This document shows, piece after piece, positions 52,490-61,422 of a stretch of DNA of 64,000 bases. Numbering within the stretch: position 1 is the first letter of the stretch; the number at the start of each line of letters is the position of its first letter. A model generated the notes under the pieces. It ran no database searches and was not told the DNA's origin. It worked only from the letters and a program-made list of their open reading frames with translations. A program made the translations under genes and the position numbers. Origin of the DNA: Collinsella sp. (GTDB taxonomy: Bacteria > Actinomycetota > Coriobacteriia > Coriobacteriales > Coriobacteriaceae); NCBI GenBank assembly GCA_019414645.1, contig DXLP01000003.1:27011-91010 (forward strand). The letters are read 5' to 3'.

Positions 52490-54133
52490 TCACGCCCTAT
52501 AGAACACGTTGTCGGCAAAGAAGTCGGCCGGGGGCTCCATGCAGGCAATCTCGCCGTCAAACATCATGGCGACGTCGTCGGCTACCTGCTCGGCAAAGTC
52601 CAAATCGTGCGTAGCCATGATGACGGTGCCGCCAGCCTTCGCATGGTCACGCAGGGCGCGGGCGATGATGCGGCGGCTCTCCAGGTCAAGGCCCTTCGTG
52701 GGCTCGTCAAGCAGCAGCAGCTCGGGGCCGATCAGCAGCAGCTTTGCCAGCGCAAGCAGCTGGCGCTGTCCGCCCGAGAGGTCGTAAGGGTGGCGCGTCT
52801 CCAGGCCGTCCAATCCCAGTTGCGCCGCACGCTCCCGCGCCAAGTTCTCGTCATATCCGCAGGTCGAGGCCCATTCCATCAGCTCGTCGCGCACCGTCTC
52901 GGCAACCAGCAATGCTTTGGGATTCTGAGGCAGCAGCGCCGCCGAGGCCGCTCCGCGCACCATGCGGCCGCGCTGCAGCTTGGCGGTCTTCGCCAGCACC
53001 GAGAGCATCGTCGACTTACCGCATCCGTTGCCGCCCACGATCGCATGCACCGCACTGGCCGAAAACGCAACGTCGAGCCCGCGCAGCACCCAACCGCCCG
53101 CGCGATCGTAGCGAAACCAGCCTTCCGACAGGGTGGTAGCCGACCCGCCGTGCATTTTTTGGAGTATTCTGCTTCCATCCGTGCGCGGGAAGGCTTCCGA
53201 GCCGTTCTCGAGCGACGTTTGCGCCACAAATTCGGACGATTTGTCCAATTCTGAACTTTTTTTCGCGCTCGATACGTCCCCGGGCGGCTCCAGAGAGCCC
53301 AAATTGTCCTCACGCCTGCTGAATACTCCGTTTTTTGCACATCGGATGGCACCCCACCCCAACATCTCATCGGAAAACAGCGATTCTCGGCGTCCCAAAG
53401 AAGCCATATCCGCCACCTCGCGCACGCGACCGCCCTCAATCCGGTACGCACGCGTCGCATACTCGAGCATCGGCCGCGGTTGATGCGTAGCCACAACAAC
53501 CGTGCAGCCCAGCTCACGGTTCACGCGAAACAGCGCGTGCAGAAAATTCTTCTCGGCAACGGGATCGAGCTGAGACGTGGGCTCGTCGAGTAGCAGCACA
53601 CGCGGACGCAGCGCCAGGACGGCGGTAAGCGACAGCAGCTGCTTGCGGCCACCCGAAAGCGTGTCGGTATCGCGATGAAGCCAGTCCTCCAGACCAAAGA
53701 AATAGCTGGTCTCGGCAACACGGCGGCGCATCTCGTCGCGCGACACGCCCAGATTCTCTAGGCCAAACGCCATCTCATGCCACACGGTCTCGCACACAAT
53801 CTGGTTCTCGGGATCCTGGAACACATAGCCCACGCGCTCCGCCGATGCCCGCACGTCCATGTCGGCAACGTTCTCGCCCAGCACGCGCAGTTCGCCAGTG
53901 CGCTCGCCCGCCGGCGCGATCTCGGGCTTGAGCAGCGACAGCAGCGTCGACTTACCCGATCCGGTACCGCCAACAAGCAACGCAAATGCACCTTGGGGAA
54001 CAGACCAGTCGAGCCCCTCGAGCACCGCAGCATCAGCATCGGGGTAGGCAAAACTAAGGCCTCGCACCTCAATCGCCGGCGCGGCCGAGCCATATGCCAC
54101 ACCCGCCGCCGGGCCCCTATCCAACCGAGCCAT
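52490..54133 (-). CDS. ecfA: ECF transporter ATPase, two fused ABC domains
   Basis: 547 residues. Domain 1 (about 22-250): GGTGSGKST, LSGGRKQ, LLLDEPTSQLD. Domain 2 (about 330-545): GGNGCGKST, LSGGQRQ, LLLDEPTKGLD. The two EcfA subunits are joined as one chain. The linker (about 266-328) is low-complexity and encoded by DNA bounded by GGAGTATTC inverted motifs, suggesting an inserted repeat. It overlaps the EcfT gene by one base (TGATG). ATP hydrolysis drives vitamin or metal uptake. Confidence 0.88.
   Translation of the reverse strand: MARLDRGPAAGVAYGSAAPAIEVRGLSFAYPDADAAVLEGLDWSVPQGAFALLVGGTGSGKSTLLSLLKPEIAPAGERTGELRVLGENVADMDVRASAERVGYVFQDPENQIVCETVWHEMAFGLENLGVSRDEMRRRVAETSYFFGLEDWLHRDTDTLSGGRKQLLSLTAVLALRPRVLLLDEPTSQLDPVAEKNFLHALFRVNRELGCTVVVATHQPRPMLEYATRAYRIEGGRVREVADMASLGRRESLFSDEMLGWGAIRCAKNGVFSRREDNLGSLEPPGDVSSAKKSSELDKSSEFVAQTSLENGSEAFPRTDGSRILQKMHGGSATTLSEGWFRYDRAGGWVLRGLDVAFSASAVHAIVGGNGCGKSTMLSVLAKTAKLQRGRMVRGAASAALLPQNPKALLVAETVRDELMEWASTCGYDENLARERAAQLGLDGLETRHPYDLSGGQRQLLALAKLLLIGPELLLLDEPTKGLDLESRRIIARALRDHAKAGGTVIMATHDLDFAEQVADDVAMMFDGEIACMEPPADFFADNVFYRA
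53151..53339. repeat. Possible palindromic element inserted in frame in the ecfA linker
   Basis: TGCATTTTTTGGAGTATTCTGC (53151-53172) and, inverted, 53318-53339 share TGCA, GGAGTATTC and GC, with the T/A-run mismatched. The 189 bases between the outer ends encode residues about 266-328, outside both ABC domains. Base use in the interior is less G/C-biased than the flanking domains. Confidence 0.45.
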
Positions 54134-55020
54134 CAGCCAAACCTCTTCTCATCAATCGCGTGCAACACGCAAGGCAGCACCATCCAGGCAGCGTACACGA
54201 CATAGCCCGGCCACGGCGCCGGCACCGAGAGCTGCGGATAAAACGAATACTGCGTCGTCGCGGTCCACGCCACTGTCACCGTGACCACGCCAAACAGCGC
54301 AAGCCCAGCCAGCGCGGCAACGTCGCTGCGCCCCAGCCGATACCGCGCATACGTCGTTCGACGCGTCGCGGCGCCCCACCCACGGGAGCGCATGGCGTCC
54401 GCGCGCTCCAGCGAATCTTCCATGCCCCAGCCCATCAACACACTCGATGCCCGCAAGCGCGAGCGCACGGGGTCGGCCGGCGCGCGGCCCGGCACATCAA
54501 TCGCATCCTGCACCGCCAGTACCGTACGACCGCGACGCAAAAACTGCGGGATAAGCCGCATGCACATCGAAATCATGAGCGCGATCACCGGCGCGGCGTT
54601 GCCCAAAAGCGCAAGCACCTTGTCGTATTCGAGCATCGACGCCGCCGCCTCAAACCACAGCACGCTCGCCACAAACAGCCCGCCCATGCACAGGCCGTAT
54701 ACCATGCTCTCCAGATACACCGCGCGCATGCCAATACGGAACAGTTCCGTCGAGCCCGAGGCGCTAAACAGCGGATTGACCAGCGCGATAATCAAAATCA
54801 CCGGCAGCTGCCAGCGAAGTGCGCCCAGCGTGTGGGCAGCCCCACGCGTCGCAAATCCATACGCCAGCCCGCCCGCAAGTGACAGCGCAATCAGCACCGG
54901 CTGCATCGAGGACATGGTGAGTCCCAGCGTCAGCACTATATAGAGTGCCGGCACAGCCGGATGCGACATCGAGAATGCCGCGACGGGCTCGCCGCCAAAC
55001 TCCTCACGCATGTTGTCCAC
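54133..55020 (-). CDS. ecfT: ECF transporter transmembrane (T) component
   Basis: About 295 residues with five to six helices. The cytosolic coupling motif is DSLERADAMRSRGWG, matching the EcfT signature with the final A-R-G region. The frame is open to 55164, but the extra residues are basic and lack family similarity. GTG 55020, preceded by GGGGGTG, or ATG 55011 are the likeliest starts; this remains uncertain. First gene of the T-A-S operon, divergent from glmU. Confidence 0.8.
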   Translation of the reverse strand: MDNMREEFGGEPVAAFSMSHPAVPALYIVLTLGLTMSSMQPVLIALSLAGGLAYGFATRGAAHTLGALRWQLPVILIIALVNPLFSASGSTELFRIGMRAVYLESMVYGLCMGGLFVASVLWFEAAASMLEYDKVLALLGNAAPVIALMISMCMRLIPQFLRRGRTVLAVQDAIDVPGRAPADPVRSRLRASSVLMGWGMEDSLERADAMRSRGWGAATRRTTYARYRLGRSDVAALAGLALFGVVTVTVAWTATTQYSFYPQLSVPAPWPGYVVYAAWMVLPCVLHAIDEKRFG

Positions 55021-55219
55021 GGGCACCCCCGTCTCCTCGCTCAAACGACAGCTCCGCAGCACCGCCAACGCCGCACGCAAGCAGTGCAAACGCCACGCCG
55101 GCGGCGCAAGCCTCAACCGCCGCAAACCAATCGCTACGCGCTCAACATATGCCTGCGGTATCATATTGCGCCGTGTATCGTTTCCAAACGCACGTCTCTA
55201 TAACGTAACAGGAGATCAC

Positions 55220-56632
55220 ATGGACGCAACCGCAATTATCCTCGCTGCCGGCGAGGGCACCCGCATGAAGTCGAACCACTGTAAGGTTTCGCACAAGATC
55301 CTGGGCAAGCCCATGGTCCAGTGGATCGTCGACGCCACCATCAAGGCCGGCTGCAGCCGCGTCGTGGTCGTCATCGGCAGCCACGCCGACGAGATGCGCG
55401 CCCTGATCGACGGCGCCTACGCCAACAGCGCCACCAAAGTCGAGTGCGTTGAGCAGACCGAGCGCCTGGGCACCGGTCACGCCGTGAAGGTCGCGCTCGA
55501 GGCCTGCGGCATCACGCAAGGCCCCGTCGTCGTGCTCAACGGCGACCTGCCGCTCATCACCGCCGACACCGTCGCCAAGTTCGCGCAGACCGTCGCCACC
55601 GGCGAGCTCGCCTGCACCGTCATGACCATGACCCCGCCCGACCCCTTCGGCTACGGCCGCATCAAGCTGGGTGCCGACGGCCAGATCGAACGCATCATCG
55701 AGCAGAAGGACTGCACACCCGAGCAGGCCGCCACGCTGCTCGAGTGCAACGCCGGCTGCTACGCCTTCGACGGCGCGCAGCTCGCCGCGCACATTGACGA
55801 GATCGGCAACGACAACGCGCAGTCCGAGTACTATCTGCCCGACATGCTCGAGATCCTTAAACGCCACGGCCAGGCAGTCTCCATCTTCCACTGCGATGAC
55901 TACCGCGACGGCCTGGGCGTCAACAGCCGCATCCAGCTCGCGCAGCTCACCGCCATCGCGCGCGACCGCATCAACGAGCACTGGATGGCCGAGGGCGTTA
56001 CCTTCATCGACCCCACGCAGGCCTGGATCGGCCCCGACGCCACCATCGGCCGCGACACCGTCGTGTGGCCGCAGACGCACCTGATCGGCCACGTCACCGT
56101 GGGCGAGGAGTGCCAGCTCGGCCCCAACAGCCGTCTCACCGACACCACCGTCGGCAGCGGCTGCATCATCGATGAGACCATCGCCATCGAGGCCGTCATC
56201 GAGAACGGCGTCGACTGCGGCCCGCGCGCCTACCTGCGCCCGGGTACCCACATGCTCGACGGCTCCAAGGCCGGCACGCACGTGGAGATCAAGAAGTCCA
56301 CGATCGGCGAGGGCTCCAAGGTGCCGCACCTGTCCTACATCGGCGACACGACCATGGGCTCCGGCGTCAACGTGGGCGCCGGCTCCATCACCTGCAACTA
56401 CGACGGCGTACACAAGCACAAAACCGTCATCGGCAAGGATGCCTTCATCGGTTCCGATACCATGATGGTCGCGCCCGCCCAGATTGGCGACGGCGCGCTC
56501 GTGGCCGCCGGCTCCGTCATCACTGAGCCGGTCCCGGCAGACGCACTCGGTCTGGGCCGCGCCCGTCAGGTAAATATTGAGGGCTGGGCCGCCGATTATC
56601 GCCGCCGCCTGCACGAGGACGACGAGGTATAA
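55220..56632 (+). CDS. glmU: Bifunctional UDP-GlcNAc pyrophosphorylase / GlcN-1-P acetyltransferase
   Basis: 470 residues. The uridyltransferase domain (about 1-235) has ILAAGEGTRMKS, LNGDLPLIT and GYGRI; the left-handed beta-helix acetyltransferase domain (about 250-450) has hexapeptide repeats, with RPGTHMLDGSKAGTHVEIKKS and YIGDTTMGSGVNVGAG at the active site. It makes UDP-GlcNAc for peptidoglycan. ACAGGAGA precedes ATG 55220; upstream open frame is not coding. Confidence 0.95.
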   Translation: MDATAIILAAGEGTRMKSNHCKVSHKILGKPMVQWIVDATIKAGCSRVVVVIGSHADEMRALIDGAYANSATKVECVEQTERLGTGHAVKVALEACGITQGPVVVLNGDLPLITADTVAKFAQTVATGELACTVMTMTPPDPFGYGRIKLGADGQIERIIEQKDCTPEQAATLLECNAGCYAFDGAQLAAHIDEIGNDNAQSEYYLPDMLEILKRHGQAVSIFHCDDYRDGLGVNSRIQLAQLTAIARDRINEHWMAEGVTFIDPTQAWIGPDATIGRDTVVWPQTHLIGHVTVGEECQLGPNSRLTDTTVGSGCIIDETIAIEAVIENGVDCGPRAYLRPGTHMLDGSKAGTHVEIKKSTIGEGSKVPHLSYIGDTTMGSGVNVGAGSITCNYDGVHKHKTVIGKDAFIGSDTMMVAPAQIGDGALVAAGSVITEPVPADALGLGRARQVNIEGWAADYRRRLHEDDEV

Positions 56633-56650
56633 CGTTTTACCAAGCATCTA

Positions 56651-56684
56651 AGGAGCCGCTTCCGTGGGGACGGCTCCTTTTTCT
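56651..56684 (+). terminator. glmU terminator
   Basis: AGGAGCCG pairs with CGGCTCCT, followed by TTTTTCT, 18 bases past the stop. Confidence 0.9.
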
Positions 56685-56823
56685 ATGCTGACCTGCGCGG
56701 CCGGATGAGTGGTCGGTTCGTGTCCGTTGACGGTAAAGACGTTATCAAGACTCGATAAACCCCGCCGCGCGGTTACAATGCAACAAGGCATCTATATGGC
56801 ATTCGATATAAAGGAGAAGGGTA

Positions 56824-57810
56824 ATGCCGATTAATGATCCCGAGAAGTCGGAGAATATGCGCAAGTCCATCCGCGTGTATTCCGGTTCCTCCAACCGTCC
56901 CCTCGCTCAGAAGATCGCTGAGTTCCTTGGGGTCGAGCTTTCGGGCCTTACGCTAAAGCAGTTCGCCAACGGTGAGATTTACGCCCGCTACGACGAGACC
57001 GTCCGCGGCGCCGACGTCTTCCTGATTCAGTCCGTGGCCGGCGGCAACGTCAACGACATGCTCATGGAGCTGCTCATCGCCACCGACGCTGCCAAGCGCG
57101 CATCCGCCCGCTCCATCACCGCCGTCATCACCCACTACGGCTATGCCCGCCAGGACCGCAAGGCCGGCCCGCGCGAGCCCATCACCGCCCGCCTCGTCGC
57201 CAACCTGCTCGAGCGCGCCGGCGTCAACCGCATCATCACCCTCGACCTGCACCAGGGTCAGATCCAGGGCTTCTTTGATATCCCGGTTAACCACCTGTCC
57301 GCGCTGCCGCTGTTTGGCCAGTACTACAACGACATGCACTTCGACACCGACAACCTGGTTGTCGTCTCCCCCGACGTGGGTCGTGCCAAGGCCGCCAAGA
57401 AGCTGTCCGACATGCTCGGCTGCGACCTGGCCATCGCCCACAAGGGCCGTCCGCGCCACAACGCCGCCGAGGTCATGGGCATCATCGGTGACATCAAGGG
57501 CAAGACCTGCGTCATCAATGACGACATGATCGACACCGCTGGCACCCTGTGCGCCAACGTCAAGGAGCTCAAGGCTATGGGCGCTGGCGACATCTACGTG
57601 TGCGCCACCCACGGCATCTTCTCCGGTCCGGCTATCGAACGTCTGAACGACGCCCCGATCGTCGAGTGCGTCGTCACCGACGCCATTCCCGTCGAGGTCG
57701 GCGGCAAGATCAAGACCATCTCGGTCGCCGAGGAGTTCGCTCAGGCCATCTCCGCCGTTTACCACGAGGAGCCCGTCTCTACGCTCGTCGGCGGCGACTT
57801 CGCGCTGTAG
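56824..57810 (+). CDS. prs: Ribose-phosphate pyrophosphokinase
   Basis: 328 residues. IRVYSGSSNRPLAQKIA opens the fold, DVFLIQS and YARQDRK shape the ATP site, HQGQIQGFFDIP carries the metal His, and the PRPP loop is VINDDMIDTAGTL. It makes PRPP from ribose-5-phosphate and ATP for nucleotides, His and Trp. AAGGAGAAGG precedes the ATG. The glmU-prs-pth order is a common housekeeping arrangement, though glmU has its own terminator. Confidence 0.95.
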   Translation: MPINDPEKSENMRKSIRVYSGSSNRPLAQKIAEFLGVELSGLTLKQFANGEIYARYDETVRGADVFLIQSVAGGNVNDMLMELLIATDAAKRASARSITAVITHYGYARQDRKAGPREPITARLVANLLERAGVNRIITLDLHQGQIQGFFDIPVNHLSALPLFGQYYNDMHFDTDNLVVVSPDVGRAKAAKKLSDMLGCDLAIAHKGRPRHNAAEVMGIIGDIKGKTCVINDDMIDTAGTLCANVKELKAMGAGDIYVCATHGIFSGPAIERLNDAPIVECVVTDAIPVEVGGKIKTISVAEEFAQAISAVYHEEPVSTLVGGDFAL

Positions 57811-57833
57811 TCGCTCGACCCTCGCATCCCTCC

Positions 57834-57938
57834 GGAAGCCCCGGACGCGCCTGCGGGGTTATCACGCGAACGTCCTCGCCGCTTTGCGGCTGCGGGATGT
57901 TCGCTTTGATAACCCCTCCCGGCGTGTCCGGGGCTTCC
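57834..57938. repeat. 105-bp long hairpin between prs and pth
   Basis: Left arm 57834-57875 and right arm 57895-57938 are inverted copies of about 42 bases with a few mismatches (GGAAGCCCCGGAC, GGGGTTATCA and GCGAAC are shared). A small CCGC/GCGG hairpin forms the tip. It lies 24 bases past the prs stop. Confidence 0.75.
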
Positions 57939-58052
57939 TGCCGTCTCGGGGCAGCTGTTTTCTGAAATGACTTTGCTGCAACCTTTCCTCGCCTTCGGCG
58001 GGCGTGGTAGCCTTTGTCGTTGATTAAACTTTTGTACAACGAAAGGAAGCAT

Positions 58053-58682
58053 ATGGCAGCTGCACAGCCGCTTAAGATTCGCATGGTTGCCGGACTTGGC
58101 AACCCTGGTGATGAGTATGCCGAGACCCGCCACAACGCTGGCTTCAAAGCGATCGACGAGTTGGCCCGTCAGGCCGGTGTCACGTACTGGAAAAACCAGG
58201 CAGGCGCCGAGGTCGCGCTCATCAACATCAACGATCCCGAGGAAGAGGGTGGCAAGCGCCAGATTGTGCTGGTCAAGCCGCAGTCGTACATGAACACCTC
58301 AGGCGGCCCCATCTCCAAGCTTTGCCGCGAGTACAAAATCAAGGCCGAGGAGCTGCTCGTAATCCACGACGAGCTCGACATTCCCGCCGGCGACGTGCGT
58401 GTTAAGGTGGGCGGCGGCCATGCCGGTCACAACGGCCTGCGTTCCATCATCGACAAGATGGGCAGCCGCGACTTCAACCGCATCCGCACCGGCATCGGCA
58501 ACCCTCCCGGCAAGATGGCCGTCGCCGACTACGTTCTTAAGCAGCTGCGCGCCCGCGAGGCCGAGGATTTCCAGGACACCTGCGCCCGCGCGGCCGACGC
58601 CGCCGGCCTGGCGATCGTGCGCGGCGTGGTCTATGCCCGCGACCATGTCAACGGCGCCGCCTCCGCCAACGGCAAGCACTAA
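58053..58682 (+). CDS. pth: Peptidyl-tRNA hydrolase
   Basis: 209 residues. MVAGLGNPGDEYAETRHNAGF contains the catalytic His, QSYMNTSG and IHDELDIPAGDVRVK contain the Asp, and GGGHAGHNGLRSI completes the site. It recycles tRNA from stalled peptidyl-tRNA. ATG 58053 follows AAAGGAAG; the longer frame starts in untranslated sequence. Confidence 0.95.
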   Translation: MAAAQPLKIRMVAGLGNPGDEYAETRHNAGFKAIDELARQAGVTYWKNQAGAEVALININDPEEEGGKRQIVLVKPQSYMNTSGGPISKLCREYKIKAEELLVIHDELDIPAGDVRVKVGGGHAGHNGLRSIIDKMGSRDFNRIRTGIGNPPGKMAVADYVLKQLRAREAEDFQDTCARAADAAGLAIVRGVVYARDHVNGAASANGKH

Positions 58683-58792
58683 AACCTATCATTTAGGAAC
58701 AGGTTTATTTTGGCAGGCTTTACCTGCGGAAACGCCCCAGTTGCGGCATCGCAATCAACCGCGCGCCGACATACATGCATAGCACCCCAAAT

Positions 58793-58830
58793 GGGGCCGG
58801 CCTCATCACAACCCGAGGCCGGCCCCCTTT
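58793..58830 (+). terminator. pth terminator
   Basis: GGGGCCGGCCT pairs with AGGCCGGCCCC; CCTTTGCCGTTTT follows. Confidence 0.75.
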
Positions 58831-58945
58831 GCCGTTTTGCCTGATAAAACCGACCAAAATAAACCTGTCCCTTTTTGGTAGGCCGAAGTGGATAAACCCT
58901 TTTCCCACCTGCCAAAGAAACACGTAAGCGACATTGCCATGAGGG

Positions 58946-58951
58946 TATAAT
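58946..58951 (+). promoter_or_regulatory. -10 box of the nfnAB operon
   Basis: A perfect TATAAT preceded by GGG, about 105 bases before the nfnA start. No good -35 is seen at 17 bases. Confidence 0.5.
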
Positions 58952-59056
58952 TTGCACCGTATGTCTGCACAACGCCTGTGCGCGTACGGTTTTATTCGGG
59001 CTACCGTCCATTTCCGTGGAGGCACGGTTCGGCGGCCCTAACAAGAGAGGGGTTCT

Positions 59057-59896
59057 ATGTATAAGATCCTGGAGAAGACGCAGTTCTCGGAGAAGGTGTT
59101 CAAGTTCCGCATCGAGGCGCCTGCAATCGCCAAGCATGCGCACGCTGGACAGTTCCTCATGGTTCGCGCCAACGAGACGGGCGAGCGTGTCCCGTTTACC
59201 CTGGCCGGCTGGAACGGTGACGAGGGCTGGGTCGAGTTCATCTTCATGGTGATCGGCAAGACCACCGAGATGCTTTCCACCTACGAGGCCGGCGAGTCGC
59301 TGCGCGACGTCGTGGGCCCGCTGGGCGTTCCCACCGAGATGGCCGAGGGCCCCTGCGCCGTCATTGGCGGCGGCGTCGGCCTGGCAATTGCCTTCCCGGT
59401 CGCCAAGCACCTGGTCGAGACCGGCCACGAGGTGCACGCCATCATGGGCGCCCGCACCAAGGACCTCCTGCTTATGGAGGACCAGTTCCGCGAGCTCCTC
59501 GACGAGGACCACATCCACATCACCACTGACGACGGCTCCTACGGCGAGCAGGGCGTTGTCACCGCTCCGCTGGAGCGCCTGCTGCAGGACAAGGCCGTGA
59601 GCCAGGTCTTCTGCGTCGGCCCCGTTCCGATGATGAAGTTCTCGACCCTCACCGCCCAGAAATACGACACCCCCATCACCGCGTCCCTCAACCCCATCAT
59701 GGTTGACGGCACCGGTATGTGCGGCTGCTGCCGCGTCGAGGTGGGCGGCGTGACCAAGTTCGCTTGCGTCGACGGCCCCGACTTCGATGCCACCCTGGTC
59801 GACTGGGATGACCTTCGTGCCCGCCAGGCCGCTTACCGTTCCGAAGAGGGCGAGTCCCTCAAGGCCTATGAGGAAAAGAGCTGCGCATGCCACTAG
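59057..59896 (+). CDS. nfnA: NADH-dependent ferredoxin:NADP oxidoreductase subunit A (FAD/[2Fe-2S])
   Basis: 279 residues of the PyrK/HydG-like ferredoxin-reductase family: FAD-binding barrel with RVPFTLAGW (about 44-52), NAD(P) domain from AVIGGGVGLAIAFPVAKHL, and a C-terminal [2Fe-2S] site in GTGMCGCCRV and FACVDGP. In Nfn this subunit binds NADH. It overlaps the next gene by 10 bases. The pair couples reduced ferredoxin and NADH to NADP+ reduction by flavin-based bifurcation, or acts as a related transhydrogenase. Confidence 0.85.
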   Translation: MYKILEKTQFSEKVFKFRIEAPAIAKHAHAGQFLMVRANETGERVPFTLAGWNGDEGWVEFIFMVIGKTTEMLSTYEAGESLRDVVGPLGVPTEMAEGPCAVIGGGVGLAIAFPVAKHLVETGHEVHAIMGARTKDLLLMEDQFRELLDEDHIHITTDDGSYGEQGVVTAPLERLLQDKAVSQVFCVGPVPMMKFSTLTAQKYDTPITASLNPIMVDGTGMCGCCRVEVGGVTKFACVDGPDFDATLVDWDDLRARQAAYRSEEGESLKAYEEKSCACH

Positions 59897-61296
59897 TTAA
59901 CGGTCGTTTCGTTGCCGATATGAAGTCGCCCCGCACCCCCGATAACGAGGAGCCGGCTGCCGAGCGCGCCTGCGACTTCCGCCCCGTCGACAAGGGCTTC
60001 ACCGAGGAGATGGCGCTGGCCGAGGCTGAGCGCTGCCTCAACTGCAAGAAGCCGTTCTGTGTTGAGGGCTGCCCTGTCAACATCAACATTCCCCGCTTTA
60101 TCGAGCAGATCCGCGCGAAGGACTTCGGCGGCGCTCTCGATACCATCCGCGAGGACTCCATGCTTCCCGCCATCTGCGGCCGCGTCTGCCCGCAGGAGAA
60201 CCAGTGCGAGGGCAAGTGCATCCGTGGTAAGAAGTCCGAGCCCGTGGCCATCGGCCAGCTCGAGCGCTTCCTGGGTGACCGCCCCGAGCTCGCCTCCACG
60301 CCCAAGATGGCCCCCAAGAACGGCAAGAAGGTCGCCGTCGTTGGCTCCGGCCCGTCCGGCATCACCTGCGCCGGCGAGCTCGCCCGCAACGGCTTTGACG
60401 TCACCGTCTTTGAGGCCTTCTTCACCGGCGGCGGCGTGCTGGTCTACGGCATCCCCGAGTTCCGTCTGCCCAAGGCAGTCGTCAAGCGCGAGATTGACGG
60501 CCTGGAGGACATGGGCGTCAAGTTTGAGTACAACTCCGTCGTGGGCAACATGGCCACGGCCGAGGAGCTGTTCGAGCAGGGCTTCGACGCCATCTACGTG
60601 GCGACCGGCGCTGGCCTGCCCAAGTTCCTCAACGTCCCCGGCGAGAACCTGCCCAACGTCTTCTTCGCGAACGAGTACCTCACCCGCGTGAACCTGATGA
60701 AGGCCAACAAGTTCCCCGAGTACGACACCCCCACCAAGCACGGCAAGAACGTCGTCGTCTTTGGTGGCGGCAACGTGGCTATGGACGCCGTCCGTACCGC
60801 CAAGCGTCTGGGCGCCGAGCACGCCATCATCGCCTACCGTCGTACCGAGGACGAGATGCCCTGCCGTCGCGCCGAGCTGCACCACGCTAAGGCCGAGGGC
60901 GTCGAGGTTCTGCCGCTCGTCTCCCCGCTCGAGTTTGTCGCTGGCGAGGACGGCTCCGTGTGCGCCGTCAAGGTCCAGAAGATGGAGCTCGGAGAGCCCG
61001 ACGAGTCCGGCCGTCGTCGCCCGGTGCCCATCGAGGGCGCCATCGAGGAGATTCCCTGCGACGTCGCAATCTCGGCTATCGGCACCAACGCCAACCCCTT
61101 CGCAAAGAAGATCGGCGGCAAGATGGAGCTCAACAAGTGGGGCTACATCGTCGCCGACGAGGAGACCGGCCAGACCACCGATCCCCGCATCTGGGCCGGC
61201 GGCGACATCGTCACCGGTGCCGCTACGGTCATTCTGGCGATGGGCGCCGGCAAGAAGGCCGCTGCCTCCATCACCAAGAGCCTGCTGGGCGAGTAA
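59887..61296 (+). CDS. nfnB: NfnB / NADPH-dependent glutamate-synthase-type FAD subunit
   Basis: 469 residues. The N-terminal Fe-S domain has CLNCKKPFCVEGCPV and CGRVCPQENQCEGKC (two [4Fe-4S]); FAD and NADPH Rossmann motifs follow in VAVVGSGPSGITCAGELA and VVVFGGGNVAMDAVRTAKRLG, with the closing AGGDIVTGAATVILAMGAGKKAA. It resembles GltD-like proteins, but pairing with nfnA points to NfnB. It would supply or drain reduced ferredoxin used by the Ech hydrogenase. Well-supported family; bifurcation itself is inference. Confidence 0.87.
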   Translation: MPLVNGRFVADMKSPRTPDNEEPAAERACDFRPVDKGFTEEMALAEAERCLNCKKPFCVEGCPVNINIPRFIEQIRAKDFGGALDTIREDSMLPAICGRVCPQENQCEGKCIRGKKSEPVAIGQLERFLGDRPELASTPKMAPKNGKKVAVVGSGPSGITCAGELARNGFDVTVFEAFFTGGGVLVYGIPEFRLPKAVVKREIDGLEDMGVKFEYNSVVGNMATAEELFEQGFDAIYVATGAGLPKFLNVPGENLPNVFFANEYLTRVNLMKANKFPEYDTPTKHGKNVVVFGGGNVAMDAVRTAKRLGAEHAIIAYRRTEDEMPCRRAELHHAKAEGVEVLPLVSPLEFVAGEDGSVCAVKVQKMELGEPDESGRRRPVPIEGAIEEIPCDVAISAIGTNANPFAKKIGGKMELNKWGYIVADEETGQTTDPRIWAGGDIVTGAATVILAMGAGKKAAASITKSLLGE

Positions 61297-61324
61297 TCAC
61301 CTACAGCGCTAACCACCAAACGGC

Positions 61325-61364
61325 AAAGTCCCCGTCGAGCACACGCCCGGCGGGGACTTTTTCT
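61325..61364 (+). terminator. nfnAB terminator
   Basis: AAAGTCCCCG pairs with CGGGGACTTT, followed by TTCT. Confidence 0.88.
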
Positions 61365-61377
61365 ATGCCGACCACCC

Positions 61378-61414
61378 AACCACCACGATGGGGACAGGCA
61401 CCTTTGTGGTGGTT
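61378..61414. repeat. REP-like hairpin with GGGGACAGG loop
   Basis: AACCACCAC pairs with GTGGTGGTT around GATGGGGACAGGCACCTTT. It lies 8 bases from the stop of the kinase-like gene and between converging genes. Confidence 0.6.
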
Positions 61415-61422
61415 TTGATCGG

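Larger units (their letters stand above)
58683..59056. repeat. pth-nfnA gap with inverted GGGACAGG repeats
   Basis: AGGAACAGGTTTATTTTGG (58695-58713) and its inverted copy (58854-58872) match at 18 of 19 positions and enclose the pth terminator. No coding sequence is credible in this 374-base gap. The right part holds the nfnA promoter. GGGACAG-type repeats recur at 61378 and 62064. Confidence 0.6.

Noticed and set aside
58679..59893. Minus-strand open frame of 404 codons
   Set aside because: Antisense of nfnA running through repeats and a terminator; no domain resemblance.
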